Positions 49,061 through 58,368 of a DNA stretch of 64,000 bases are shown piece after piece (position 1 is the stretch's first letter; each line of letters starts with the position of its first letter). This DNA comes from Montifringilla adamsi (Eukaryota; Chordata; Aves; Passeriformes; Passeridae). Made by a program: the position numbers and the translations under genes. Location: assembly GCA_017590115.1 (NCBI GenBank), contig JAGGNK010015447.1, positions 186,001 through 250,000 on the forward strand, read 5' to 3'. The notes beneath the pieces are model-generated. The model had not been told where the DNA came from, searched no databases, and worked only from the letters and a program-made list of their open reading frames with translations.

Positions 49061-49390
49061 CTCTGCCCCCTCATTTGGTGGTCTGGGCCTATTTTGAGCA
49101 CACAAAAGGCTTGCTGTCAGCTCCTTGTGCTGGTCTGAAGGAGTGCTCCAAACAGACTGCTTTCCAGCTGTGATCCCTCGTCTTTTACTGGCTGCAAAGC
49201 TGTCATGGCATCCTGAAGAAACCTGCAGAAGAAATACTGGCCCGGTTCCCACTTGGCTGGGCTGGGCTCTCCGAGCCTGGCACTAAAGGTCAGTGGTTCG
49301 CTCCTGTGGAATGCCAGGAATCTTCTGTATTCGTTTCCCTCTTCTTTTCAGTCCCCTAATCTGATAAACTGTGTGGGGAGAGGCAAGGGA

Positions 49391-49682
49391 GGGCGGGGAG
49401 GAGTATGTGATGTAACCTCTTATTCTGGCAAAGTTGCGTGACAACCCCACGGTGCCTGCGGCTCGCGGCGGAGTTTTGGTGGCTGCCGCTGGGAGACTGA
49501 AGAAGAAGGCCTGGAGATCCACCACGGCTGTGGGAGACCTCGCAGGGGATGCACTCACCTCCCTTGTGGAGAGGACGGCTGAGCGCAGCCTGCAGCTCCT
49601 TGTCTTGCCGGCTCCACCTGCGCCGCGACCGGCTGGGGACAGCCTGGAGAAAGGGATGCTCGGAGACGGCTGCGCTGCTGCG
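49391..49682 (+). promoter_or_regulatory. CpG-rich promoter and probable non-coding exon 1 of the ELOVL8-like gene
   Basis: The sequence turns abruptly CpG-rich here: about 18 CpGs lie between 49438 and 49682, against very few in the preceding kilobases, and CpG richness continues to about 49880. A GC box (GGGCGGGG) sits at 49391-49398. A strong donor, CG|GTGAGT, ends the putative exon at 49682, in the right place to splice to the acceptor at 50860. The transcription start is not visible and no TATA box is obvious. An exon-1 role is inferred from position and donor quality. The island could also fire in the minus direction. Confidence 0.6.
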
Positions 49683-50860
49683 GTGAGTCTGTTCCTCCTT
49701 CCTGCCTTTTCCCGACGGTTTTGGGGGGAAGGAAGGGAAATGGAGTGAGCTGGAGTGCGTGTGGATTTTTTGGGGACTTGTAACCGTGTGGAATCCCTGC
49801 GGGATTGACTCTGAGCCCGCTGATAATCGCCGACTAATCTGGGCGCTGGCAGCGTCCATCCGGATTACAAGGGCACGTGGCTCCGGGTCAGGATGGGTGT
49901 GACACTTCCCAGGGGTCTCCGGCTTTGTGTCAGAGGAACACCCCAAAAATGAGGTTGGCTGCAAGGATTAACTGCAAAAGAGAAATTTGGGGGTGTCTGT
50001 CACCGACACGATGTTGGGCATGGGTGTCACAGTCTGTGAGGAGGGGGGTCAAAGGAGAAAATGTGCTTTTCTCAGTGCCAGCAGGAGATGAAACTGGGAG
50101 GAAGCTGGTCCTGTGTATTTGCTAATGGAGAGAACTGGATCAGGTAGTTCAAGCTGTTGAAACTAACTGCAGAAAAGTGTTTTCTAGGAGAACTTCCAAG
50201 TGCCATTGAAAACATCTCCCTGCTAAAGGAAAGAAGGGAAGAGGAGGATCATCATAATATGTATGAATATTCTATTTTATATACTATATTACAGAATCTA
50301 TACAAGATGAAACAAAATTAATGTATAAACTGGGTCCTCATAAAACCAAATAACCAGCTCTGTTAACCTCTGGAGCTGCAGCAGTGCTGAATGAATCCCT
50401 AGTTGCCTTCCAGCACTAGAATATCCAATACTACCTGCGGAAGGATGCAATTAAGACACTTGGTGTATGTCCTCACATGAATGTTGTGCCTACACTGCTT
50501 TAGGAAAGAATGCCATGTGACTGATTTCTCAGTGGTACCGGCAGTTCCCTCCTGGATCTGGCAGATCACATGCAGCTGCTCAGAGCATTTTTTAGAAGTG
50601 AAAACTCCATGAAATATCAAAAGCTGGAAATTAAATAATAAGTCATTTAAATTTATAAATAAATAAAATCTGGAAGTTAAATAGCTAATAATTATGGTGG
50701 GAGGGGGTTATCTTTCTTCCTTTTTTAAAGGGGACTTTAATCCTAGTCTAAATGTTAAATTTTTAGAAAACAAACTATTATCCTTTCATTAGCTGTAGTT
50801 CTGAGCCTTTGTCTAAAGAGCCTCCTCATTCCTGACTCAGTCAAGTTAATTTCTTTCCAG
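49683..50860 (+). other. Putative intron 1
   Basis: The first 200 bases are still CpG-rich. The remainder is AT-richer single-copy DNA, including a TA-rich patch near 50257-50330. No repeat element or other exon is recognised. It assumes the exon 1 donor at 49682. Confidence 0.5.
49874..49879. promoter_or_regulatory. Palindromic E-box (CACGTG) at the 3' edge of the CpG island
   Basis: A perfect CACGTG lies about 190 bases inside the putative first intron, within GGGCACGTGGC. Such sites bind USF, MYC/MAX, BHLHE40 or SREBP-type bHLH factors. USF and SREBP control many lipid genes, but occupancy here is pure inference. Confidence 0.35.
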
Positions 50861-50926
50861 AACTTGGGATGGCTTCAACTTGGCAGAAAGCTCAGGAATT
50901 CTACAACTGGATTCTTGAAAGTGGAG
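50861..50926 (+). CDS. ELOVL8: ELOVL8-like exon 2 (first coding exon)
   Basis: The acceptor is TTTCTTTCCAG before 50861 and the donor is GAG|GTAGGT after 50926. The start ATG is at 50869, in good Kozak context (G at -3 and +4). The exon encodes residues 1-19 ([19 protein letters not shown]) and ends in phase 1, so codon 20 (Asp) is split. Only 8 bases of 5' UTR lie in this exon, so at least one upstream non-coding exon is needed. Confidence 0.85.
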
Positions 50927-53900
50927 GTAGGTAGAGATGCTGTCTAAAATGGGAATTTCTGCATAAACAGCATGATCATGAAAACCAAACCTAGAAGGAA
51001 TGCAATCCTTACACTAGTCCACATTTTCTTCACTAAGCAGATTTCCACTTTTCCTTCTCCATGATCACAAACATTCCTGAAGTCTTGAAATACATCTCAT
51101 TCACCCTTCAGTTGGATCACAGTAAGGAACGAAAGGATGGGGAATTTCCCAGTGGGCTCTGACAAGACGAGGGGCAATAAATGTTTGGGATTGCCTGTTG
51201 AGACTGGAGTACTAAAGGAAGTGATTTTTTTAAATGCATATTCATAGGTCATGGGAAAGCTTAGTTGGCCAAAGAGTTAATACTTTGGGGTTTAAACTCT
51301 TTGTGATGTCAGGAAAACCTGTTATCAAATGAAATATTGGCAGTAACCACTCCTCAGTGCTTGAGATTTGACAGCTTGTAATGAGGAGGCATCAGATTTT
51401 CAGTAGTTAAAGGCTCAATTTGGTCCCAAAGGGCTCTGATGTATCTCTGGATGTAAAGAAAAGCCACAAAATGCCATGAAGGTAGAACAGCAGGCTTGCA
51501 GGAGGAGGATGTGAGGCATAATGCTCAGACTTTACATAATGCTCAGTAAACGTTTCAGGACATGAATTTCACAAGAGAGTGTAAATTGGGATTCAGGACT
51601 TCTGATGAACTGCTAAATCTAGAAATGGACTACCAAAGAGCTCCTGACACAGCCCATAATGGCTATCATAAAGAACTGGAAGGTTTAGAAGGGAGGGGGA
51701 TTAACAGAGTTGTCCAGACTGGTATGGCATTTATAAAAAAAATGAAGGAGTTCAACAGAGCAGTGATCACACAGGAAAGGAAAGCATGAATGGTAGCTGG
51801 GATGTTTTTGCTGATATAACATATCCTGGGTGATAGCAGGATTAGGAGGAAGTAGCATGACAGAAAATCTCTTGAGTTTCCCTTTGCTGTGGGACCAAAG
51901 AGCTGTTTCAGCAGGGATAAGTGTATTGGCATTTCCCAGCGAATTCATGCTTCTTAAAAGAGCCCACTGTATGAGCAGATATAAAAATGAAGGAGTGGAG
52001 TTGTTCAGATATCCTGAGGATTGTAAGGAAGTAACACCAGTGATTGAAACACTTTTATTATTTAGCTGTAAAGCTTTACACTCCTGAGGAGCCACTGTTG
52101 CTTTGGCTGCTCCTGTGCCTCCCCACACAGTGTCTGGGATCGCTCCTTTCACCCAGGGAGGGCTCCAGCTCATCCCAGGAAAGATCTGCCTTCCAGTACT
52201 GCAGTCCATACCCAAAAATTGGGCTAAAGCCTTTACACTAAAGCCTTTTTGCAGAGTCAGAGAAGAAGAACTGAGGTGCAGCTTTGCAAAGACTCAAAGA
52301 CACCAATTTTCTTTCTGCAGCGAGTGCGCCGAAGGGAAGTAATGAACTACAATTAAATATATCCACCTTGCACTGTGTGGAGGTGCCAGCTGTGGCTGTG
52401 TGTTTTGCTTCTCAGATCCAAGGACAGACCCGTGGCCACTGGTCTACTCCCCACTTCCAGTGACCCTGGTCTTCATCTCCTATCTCTTCATGGTGGCACT
52501 GGGACCGTCCTGCATGCGGCAGCGGTGGCAGCTGGAGCTGAGGGCTCCGCTACTCATCTACAACCTGGCCATGGTGGCATTATCTAGCTACATGTTCTAC
52601 GAGGTAAGGAGGCAGGATTGGCTCCTAGGTAAGCACCTGAGAAGGGTTTGAATTCCAGAGCCTCCAGATTCCAGGGTTTGAACAGTTTTGCTGATGGACT
52701 CCGCTGAAGGGAGTAGGAGCTGGCTTGGACATGTCCATGTTTTACCACAAGAGGAGCAGTATTGTCCTGCTCTGCTTGATTTCCTCCCATTTCTCAATCC
52801 TCCTTCCATTCACTAAATTAACACGGGATTTCATTCATCCTGAATGAATGAATTGCAAGTTGAGAATTCCCTATTTGGCACAGAGTGTGTGGAGGATGTA
52901 GAACTGCCTCATTTCACCTCAGGTCTGGCTGGTGATGGATCCATCTCTGAAGATGAGAACCACTGAACTAGTGGAAGGTGTCCCTGCCCAAGGCAGGGGG
53001 TTGGGACTGGGTGATCTTGGAGGTCCTTTCCAACCCCTTAACATTCTATGATTTTCCAAAGTTGGCAGTTTTCTCCTGGAGTGCCAAATACTCTCTGTCT
53101 TCCTGCTGCTGAGAGTGCTAAGACCTTTTTTTCCTGCTTGTTCTTAATGCATAAGCCTTTCCACAAGCCTGTTCCCCCTAGTTTACGTAGGCCACTGAAA
53201 ACTCTTTGAGGGAACATGGCCAAATAGGTTTCAAAAACATTTTGATGCCTGCAAATATGCCCTTTTAATTTGTATCACAAGTGTCACATTAACACAAATT
53301 GCTTTTGGTTTTTTTTGAACAAATGCTGCTCTATCTGAGGACAGATGTGCAAATTGCTTTTCTGTGCTTGATTGTTCAGTTGTATTGGTTACTTGGTCCC
53401 GTTTTTGGCTTTACAATGAACAGGCAAATGCAACCTACCAAAACAGAACAGCCTGGGATCTTTGCAAAGGAGAACAGAGTCTCTCAGAAAGACTCAGCAA
53501 CCTAGAATTCAGTATTCTGATGTAGTAGTTTTGAGCCCTCCAGTGATTACACAAAGAGTTACAAGTCTTCCCAGGACAAATTTGCTTTTTTTGAGATTTC
53601 AACCAGGATGTGAAGCACTTTGTTTTAGGTTTTTACTATTTATCCATGGATTTTCTGACAGCAACTATAAGACTGAGACCCTACCTTAGCAATAATATGC
53701 CCATCTTTTTTGGAACACATGGCATTGAACAAAAAATTGATTTCTATTTGCTTTTTGTCTGTTTCAGTTTCTGGTCACTTCAGTCTTGGCCAACTACAGC
53801 TACCTGTGCCAGCCAGTGGATTACAGCCGGAGTGAGCTGGGAATGAGGGTACAGTTCTGGAGAAAGCTTGCCTTAGGCCCTGCCCTCCTGTGGCTGTGCA

Positions 53901-56900
53901 GATTCTTTTGCAAATAGCAATTTGCAAGGCTAGGAAGGCTTTGACTCCAGTTGGTTGTTACCTGTAAATCTATTCCACTAAATTGTCTCCTTCAACAGTT
54001 GTTGCACTATGTTTTAGTTTTCTAAAATTAATCATCTCAGTCAACCCAGCCATCTAAGTTTTTTCTTTGACCACTGCAGAGAGGGTGATCTTACCAGGTG
54101 AAGTATCAATTTTGCATATTGATTATTGAAATAGCTGTGATTCTTCGCATGGATTATAACGATTCTGGCTGAAAACTGATTTTTATATCCTCTGCCTTGT
54201 ATGACAGAAATCTAACGCAGCCCTTCTTTTAGCAGAGGGGTTTAGCGAAAACTATTCCTTGGTCATCACAGGGGTTTAGGTCCCACCAGCGTCAGCTTTC
54301 CAAAAAAGCTGCATGAGTTTTTTCTCTTTGGAATTTGGAATTACGATGCCTTGCTTTGAAGAGATGCAGGTATCATATTACCTTTTTGGTTTTTCAGAGT
54401 CTTGCCATCTGGACAAAAAAAAAAAAAATGGAAACCCTTAATTTTACCCCCTTGCTGCAGACCCCGGGTGGGCAGGGATACAGCGTGGTTGAAAATGTGT
54501 TGATTTTGGGTAAAGCTCTAACCGCCGTGCCTTGTGCTGCCCAGCAGATGGCAAGAGTGTGTTGGTGGTTCTTCTTCTCCAAAGTCATCGAGCTGCTGGA
54601 TACGGTAAGGAGGGCTCAGCTCCTCAGCGGGACCGGGGCTGGACACAGATACTTCTTTGGCAGAAAGAGGAAGCATGCCAGAACTGATGTCCTGGGTTGA
54701 TCCTGTATTGATTCTCTGCTTGTCTCCATCCCTTGGCTGCACACATTCCCTCCCCAGCACCCTTCCTGAGGCTGGGCACAATGCTAGGGGAGAGGCTTTA
54801 CGCCCCTGGCTGCGCCAGGTGGGTCCCCAAAATTTTAGCTGCTGGTGCCACACAGGTTCTGCTATTGCCTGGCTGGCTGATTAACAGTGGGGCAGAAAAG
54901 GAGCTGGACAAGTCCTGGCATCTCTGCTGCCATGGATTTTCCCAGAGCTCTGCACTAAAGGTTTGTGTCCTGGGGGAATTGCAAGTCCACCTCTTTACAG
55001 CTTGTCTTCAGGTATCCTTCTGCACTGTAAATGAATGAAGTAACTGAACAAGGCCTCTGCTTGGCCAGCAGAAGACAGCTGTGTCCTGGCCTGAAATTTC
55101 ACAGCTCTCTGGGGTGTAAGTTGACAACCCACTGAAATGTGAATAAACATGTGGATCCTTCCTAGGCCTATTGCCAAGGTTTTGGTCAATCCCCTCTCTG
55201 TTTGCATCAGCAACAAAAGCAGGTTTTTGCCAGTCCTGAGTGCCTGAAAAGCAGATTCACTGTTTGTTGTGTGTGTGTATCAATGTGCATGGTGAAATGC
55301 AGTGACCTGACATGTATTCATCTGGCAAAACCATTCTCTTTACTAATACAAATTCCAGGAGGATTTGGCCATTCAACAGAGTGGATTTTCTGTGGGTTAT
55401 TTTCTGGTAGTAAATATAGAACCTATGTCCTGAACAGGAGCAGATCCAAGCAGCTGTGAATTGTATGGAAGCTCAGTCAGAGTCTCAGAAGATGCGTCCT
55501 CTTTGGACCTTGGGCCCTGAATCCAGACATAAAAATATTTGGGGCTTCGTGGAAGAAATTCTGTCTTCCAGCTCCCCCTATAATTTCACCAGTTTTTGTC
55601 AACAGCAGAGGAAATGGGTTTAGGAGATTCAGACTCATCATTAGCTATTTTTACAACTTTTTACTGTGAAATTTTTGTCTAAACACATTGACTCAAGATT
55701 TTCCTTTTCCTGGCTTCTTTCAGGTTTTCTTAATTCTGCGCAAGAAACAAGAGCAGGTGACTTTTCTGCATGTGTACCATCATGGGTCTATGCTCTTCAA
55801 CTGGTGGTCAGGGGTCAAATACGTGCCTGGAGGACAAGGTATGCTTGTAAGAAATGCTGCTGCAAGAAAACCTTGTGTTTCTCATGGCTGTTTTGGGCCA
55901 TGGAGGTAGCATTAACAGTGCAGGTGGGCTAACTGGCAGATAGGAAGCTCACCTACTTCCAAAGGTGAGAAAAATGTGCATTTCAGATGATCCCATCTGC
56001 TCAGCTCTTGGGGCTATTTAGGTTGCCATGTTCACTGCCTCACCCAGAATAAGAGTGTGCCATCAGAGTGGGTCCAAACAGAAAAAAACAACATCCCACA
56101 GAAGGTGTATGTATATCTCCTCCCAGAGCAGTGCTCCCTCACTCCCCGCTCAGCCCAGGTTCTGGCTCTGTTTCCTGCTCTGGCTGTGCCCATTTCTGGG
56201 CTGTATCCAGAAAGCTGCCCCTTTTTGCTCAACTGGAAGAGAAGCATCTGGGTACTAAGCCACTCTAGGTAGGCCCTATACAAGATGCTGGGGCATCCTT
56301 CTTTTGGGAAATCATTCTGGCTACACGGCCTTGACACCAGAGTGGTGTGAAATGCTTAGGTCAGACGATCAAAGTCTCTCCTCTGTCTTTGAAGCCCTAA
56401 CTGTCTCTGAACACTTGATATGGGATGGGTATATCATGGATGCCCCAACCCTGGGAGTGTTCAAGGCCAGGTGAGACAGAGCTTTGGGACAACTCTAGTG
56501 GGAGATGTACCCCGGGGGTTGGAGCTGACGACCTTTAAGGTCCCTTCTGACCCAGTCCATCCAACGATTCTGGATGCTGAAGGAAGGGAGAAGCTGATGT
56601 GCTTCCATGGTGTCCTGGTTTTGCATGGGAGGTATGAGATCCCAGGTGGAATGTTCATGCTCAGAGGTGGGTGTAGTGTATTTTGGAAGCATCATCATAG
56701 TGGCTGTGAGCCCTTCACAGGGTTAGCCTGGAATGGGTCGTGTGCCTTGTTCACCTTCATTTCTTCACTCCTCAGCCTTCTTTGTTGGGATGCTGAACTC
56801 CTTTGTCCACATCTTCATGTATGGCTACTATGCCCTGGCCAGCCTGGGACCACGGATGCGCCGGCACCTGTGGTGGAAGCGTTACCTGACCATCCTGCAG

Positions 56901-58368
56901 CTGGTAATTAGCTCCAGGTGTTCACCCCTACCCTCCCACAGCTCAGGTGTGATGGCCCCTGCTGTCTGTCACCTCACTGGCTCCATCTGACTGCTGCCCA
57001 TGGAGGGCAGCACGTCCCCAGGTGCCTTCATGTGCCACTCTGAGAGATGAAGCCATGGGTGACCTGCTCCAAATGCTGCTTTCACAAGACTATCAGAGGC
57101 CTTCAGTGACCATCTCAAACTGATTATCCACAGCTTTGTAATGGGAAGGGAAGAGAAAAATTAACAATTGGATTCATCCTTTTTATGTTGTATATGGAGC
57201 ACTGAAAACAGAGCTTGATGTGGAGAGGTGGGGGAATTGATTCAGGGAAGCTTTGGATTCTCAGTAGGGCAGCAGATGGGGGAGCCTTGATTCAATTCCT
57301 TCAGAAAGGAAGGGGGTCTCTAACTGCAGGCAAACAGGCAAGTTAAAGAGAAATATGTGAATCTTACTCTTTCTCTAGAAAATCCCTTTGGGTTTTCTTT
57401 CCCTCATCTCTGATGAAGTTACAAATCTGGAAAACCCTGTGTTTTTTCAAAGATACAGCATAAATGCAATGGTCCAGAGAGGGACAATGATTGTAGGAGA
57501 GATTTTTCCCTCAAAGAAAGGCTTTGCAAACCAAAAGTATGCAGTTACGAGGGAAGAGGAAGAGGATATGTGTAAAACAGTGGTGCAGTGAAGGCTGCTC
57601 CAGAATTCTCACTTAGCCTGCATGGCAAAGCAGAAAAAGAAAATATTGCATGAAATAAAAAGGTATTTGTAATGCAAATTATAGCACAGGAAAAAAATAT
57701 TTAATAGCTCTTTGTTAGGTAGAACTCATTGCTTCAGGGTATTGAGACAGGTGACTTAGTAAAATTAAAAAAAATATTAATGTTGAATGTTTAAATTAAT
57801 AAAGGTAATATCTGTAGTTCCTCTCTGCAAGTTAAAATACAAATCAAAATAATTATGGGTATAATAACCTGATTACCACTGGAGAAGAGGAATCTCCCAC
57901 CTTCAGTTTACATATTCCAGCATCTCAGTTACTGCACTGTGGCAGAGAAATGGGCCAAGGGCAGGACAGGCTGGGTTGGTTAAACCTCCAGGTTTGATGG
58001 ACATCTTTCCTGGTGGGAAAACACTGCTAAACGTGACAGGAAGGTTCCCAGGGATGTCAGGAGAGACAAGCAGGTGATCCTGTGTGTTGAGGACACTGCT
58101 GGGATGTTGTGATAGCTGTGATGGTCTCAATGGCCAGCTGAGGTGTATCTCATGTAGGTTCCTTAATCTGGCTGCTTCTTTTTTCCATCTCTTCCAGTGC
58201 CAGTTTGTGGCCATTGCTGCTCATTCTTCCTACAACCTCTTCACAGAGTGCCCCTTCCCTGATGGCTTCAACACTGCAGTCTTCCTCTACATCCTCAGCC
58301 TCCTGGCTCTCTTCCTACGCTTCTACTATCAGACCTACATCAGGGGAAAGCGGGAAAAGCTGACTTGA
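50869..58368 (+). CDS. ELOVL8: Very-long-chain fatty acid elongase, ELOVL8-like (7 coding exons, 265 aa)
   Basis: Seen: joining 50869-50926, 52416-52603, 53768-53848, 54548-54604, 55724-55838, 56776-56903 and 58198-58368 gives one open frame of 265 codons plus TGA, with AG/GT at every junction. The protein has hydrophobic segments near residues 33-49, 64-90, 113-133, 168-190, 204-224 and 235-253. Its boxes are KVIELLDT (121-128), [10 protein letters not shown] (139-148, diiron-type histidine box HVYHH 144-148), N174..H178..MYGYY (181-185) and T205..Q208..Q211. The tail is basic, ending RGKREKLT, an RxKxx variant of the dilysine ER-retrieval signal. Known: ELOVL enzymes condense malonyl-CoA with acyl-CoA in the ER membrane, and Q before the histidine box marks the PUFA-type branch. 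Inferred: the NWW/GVKYV context and length fit ELOVL8 better than ELOVL4, ELOVL2 or ELOVL5. No frameshift or missing catalytic residue is seen, so it is probably functional. The family is certain; the paralogue assignment is about 0.75. Confidence 0.93.
50927..52415 (+). other. Intron 2
   Basis: 1489 bases of apparently single-copy DNA. Open frames at 51562-51789 (+) and 51685-52215 (-) overlap each other, match no family I know and lack a start/splice context. I treat them as chance. No CR1 is recognised. Confidence 0.7.
52416..52603 (+). CDS. ELOVL8: ELOVL8-like exon 3
   Basis: The acceptor is GCTTCTCAG and the donor is GAG|GTAAGG. The 188 bases encode residues 20-82. They start [13 protein letters not shown], typical of the elongase N-terminus, then give the first membrane helix ([14 protein letters not shown]) and the [13 protein letters not shown] helix that opens the second. 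The exon ends in phase 0 after Glu82. Confidence 0.93.
52604..53767 (+). other. Intron 3 with a CR1 3' end
   Basis: 1164 bases. It contains the CR1 fragment listed at 52970-53057. The rest is single-copy, and the acceptor is preceded by a T-rich tract. Confidence 0.7.
52970..53057 (+). mobile_element. CR1 LINE 3'-end fragment in intron 3
   Basis: It matches the CR1 3' tail: CTAGTGGAAGGTGTCCCTGC, then GGTGATCTTGGAGGTCC, TTCCAACCCC and ATTCTATGATTTT. It is severely 5' truncated and runs in the gene's sense direction. Confidence 0.88.
53768..53848 (+). CDS. ELOVL8: ELOVL8-like exon 4
   Basis: The acceptor is TCTGTTTCAG and the donor is AGG|GTACAG. The 81 bases encode residues 83-109, including the CQPVDYS lumenal-loop motif conserved across ELOVL4/ELOVL8-like elongases (P-V-D-Y). 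Both ends are phase 0. Confidence 0.92.
53849..55723 (+). other. Introns 4 and 5 (flanking exon 5)
   Basis: Intron 4 (53849-54547) has a pure A15 tract near 54415-54429 shortly before exon 5. Intron 5 (54605-55723) is single-copy, with a T-rich region ahead of the exon 6 acceptor. No transposon or extra exon is recognised. Confidence 0.65.
54548..54604 (+). CDS. ELOVL8: ELOVL8-like exon 5 (KxxExxDT box)
   Basis: The acceptor is TGCCCAGCAG and the donor is ACG|GTAAGG. This 57-base exon encodes residues 110-128 and ends in KVIELLDT, the first conserved elongase box. Both ends are phase 0. The open frame around it reads through the flanking introns, so only the splice sites and the motif define it. 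Confidence 0.93.
55724..55838 (+). CDS. ELOVL8: ELOVL8-like exon 6 (histidine box)
   Basis: The acceptor is TTCTTTCAG and the donor is AAG|GTATGC. The 115 bases encode residues 129-166 plus the first base of codon 167. They hold the catalytic box [10 protein letters not shown] and the following [18 protein letters not shown], whose NWW and GVKYV residues are the best pointers to ELOVL8 among vertebrate elongases. Confidence 0.95.
55839..56775 (+). other. Intron 6 with a CR1 3' end
   Basis: 937 bases of mostly single-copy DNA. It contains the CR1 piece at 56430-56575 about 200 bases before exon 7. Confidence 0.65.
56430..56575 (+). mobile_element. CR1 LINE 3'-end fragment in intron 6
   Basis: It contains GGATGCCCCAACCCTGGGAG, TTCAAGGCCAGG, then GGTTGGAGCTGACGACC, TTTAAGGTCCCTTCTGACCC and a degenerate terminal ATTCTGGA. 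This is the order expected of the last 150 bases of CR1. Confidence 0.85.
56776..56903 (+). CDS. ELOVL8: ELOVL8-like exon 7
   Basis: The acceptor is TCACTCCTCAG and the donor is CTG|GTAATT. The 128 bases encode residues 167-209. They include N174..H178..MYGYY, the [16 protein letters not shown] cytoplasmic loop shared by ELOVL4/8, and the start of the TxxQxxQ box. The exon ends in phase 0. Confidence 0.95.
56904..58197 (+). other. Intron 7
   Basis: 1294 bases of single-copy DNA with an AT-rich stretch at 57600-57860 and a T/C tract just before the exon 8 acceptor. Open frames here overlap exon 8 on the opposite strand and look like chance. Confidence 0.65.
58198..58368 (+). CDS. ELOVL8: ELOVL8-like exon 8 (last coding exon)
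   Basis: The acceptor is CATCTCTTCCAG. The exon encodes residues 210-265 and TGA. It completes the TxxQxxQ box (C210-Q211-F), then gives TECPFPDGF, equivalent to the DCPFP loop of ELOVL4, a last membrane helix ([17 protein letters not shown]) and a basic tail. The tail has Arg at -5 and Lys at -3, which may serve as an ER-retrieval signal. Confidence 0.95.
   Translation, partial: CQFVAIAAHSSYNLFTECPFPDGFNTAVFLYILSLLALFLRFYYQTYIRGKREKLT

Noticed and set aside
49356..49964. 202-codon minus-strand open frame
   Set aside because: It spans the CpG island, where stop codons are rare by composition. It has no recognisable domain and conflicts with the plus-strand splice signals.
54335..54700. 121-codon frame read as one exon
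   Set aside because: Only its 54548-54604 part matches elongase and is bounded by splice sites. The rest is intron read-through.
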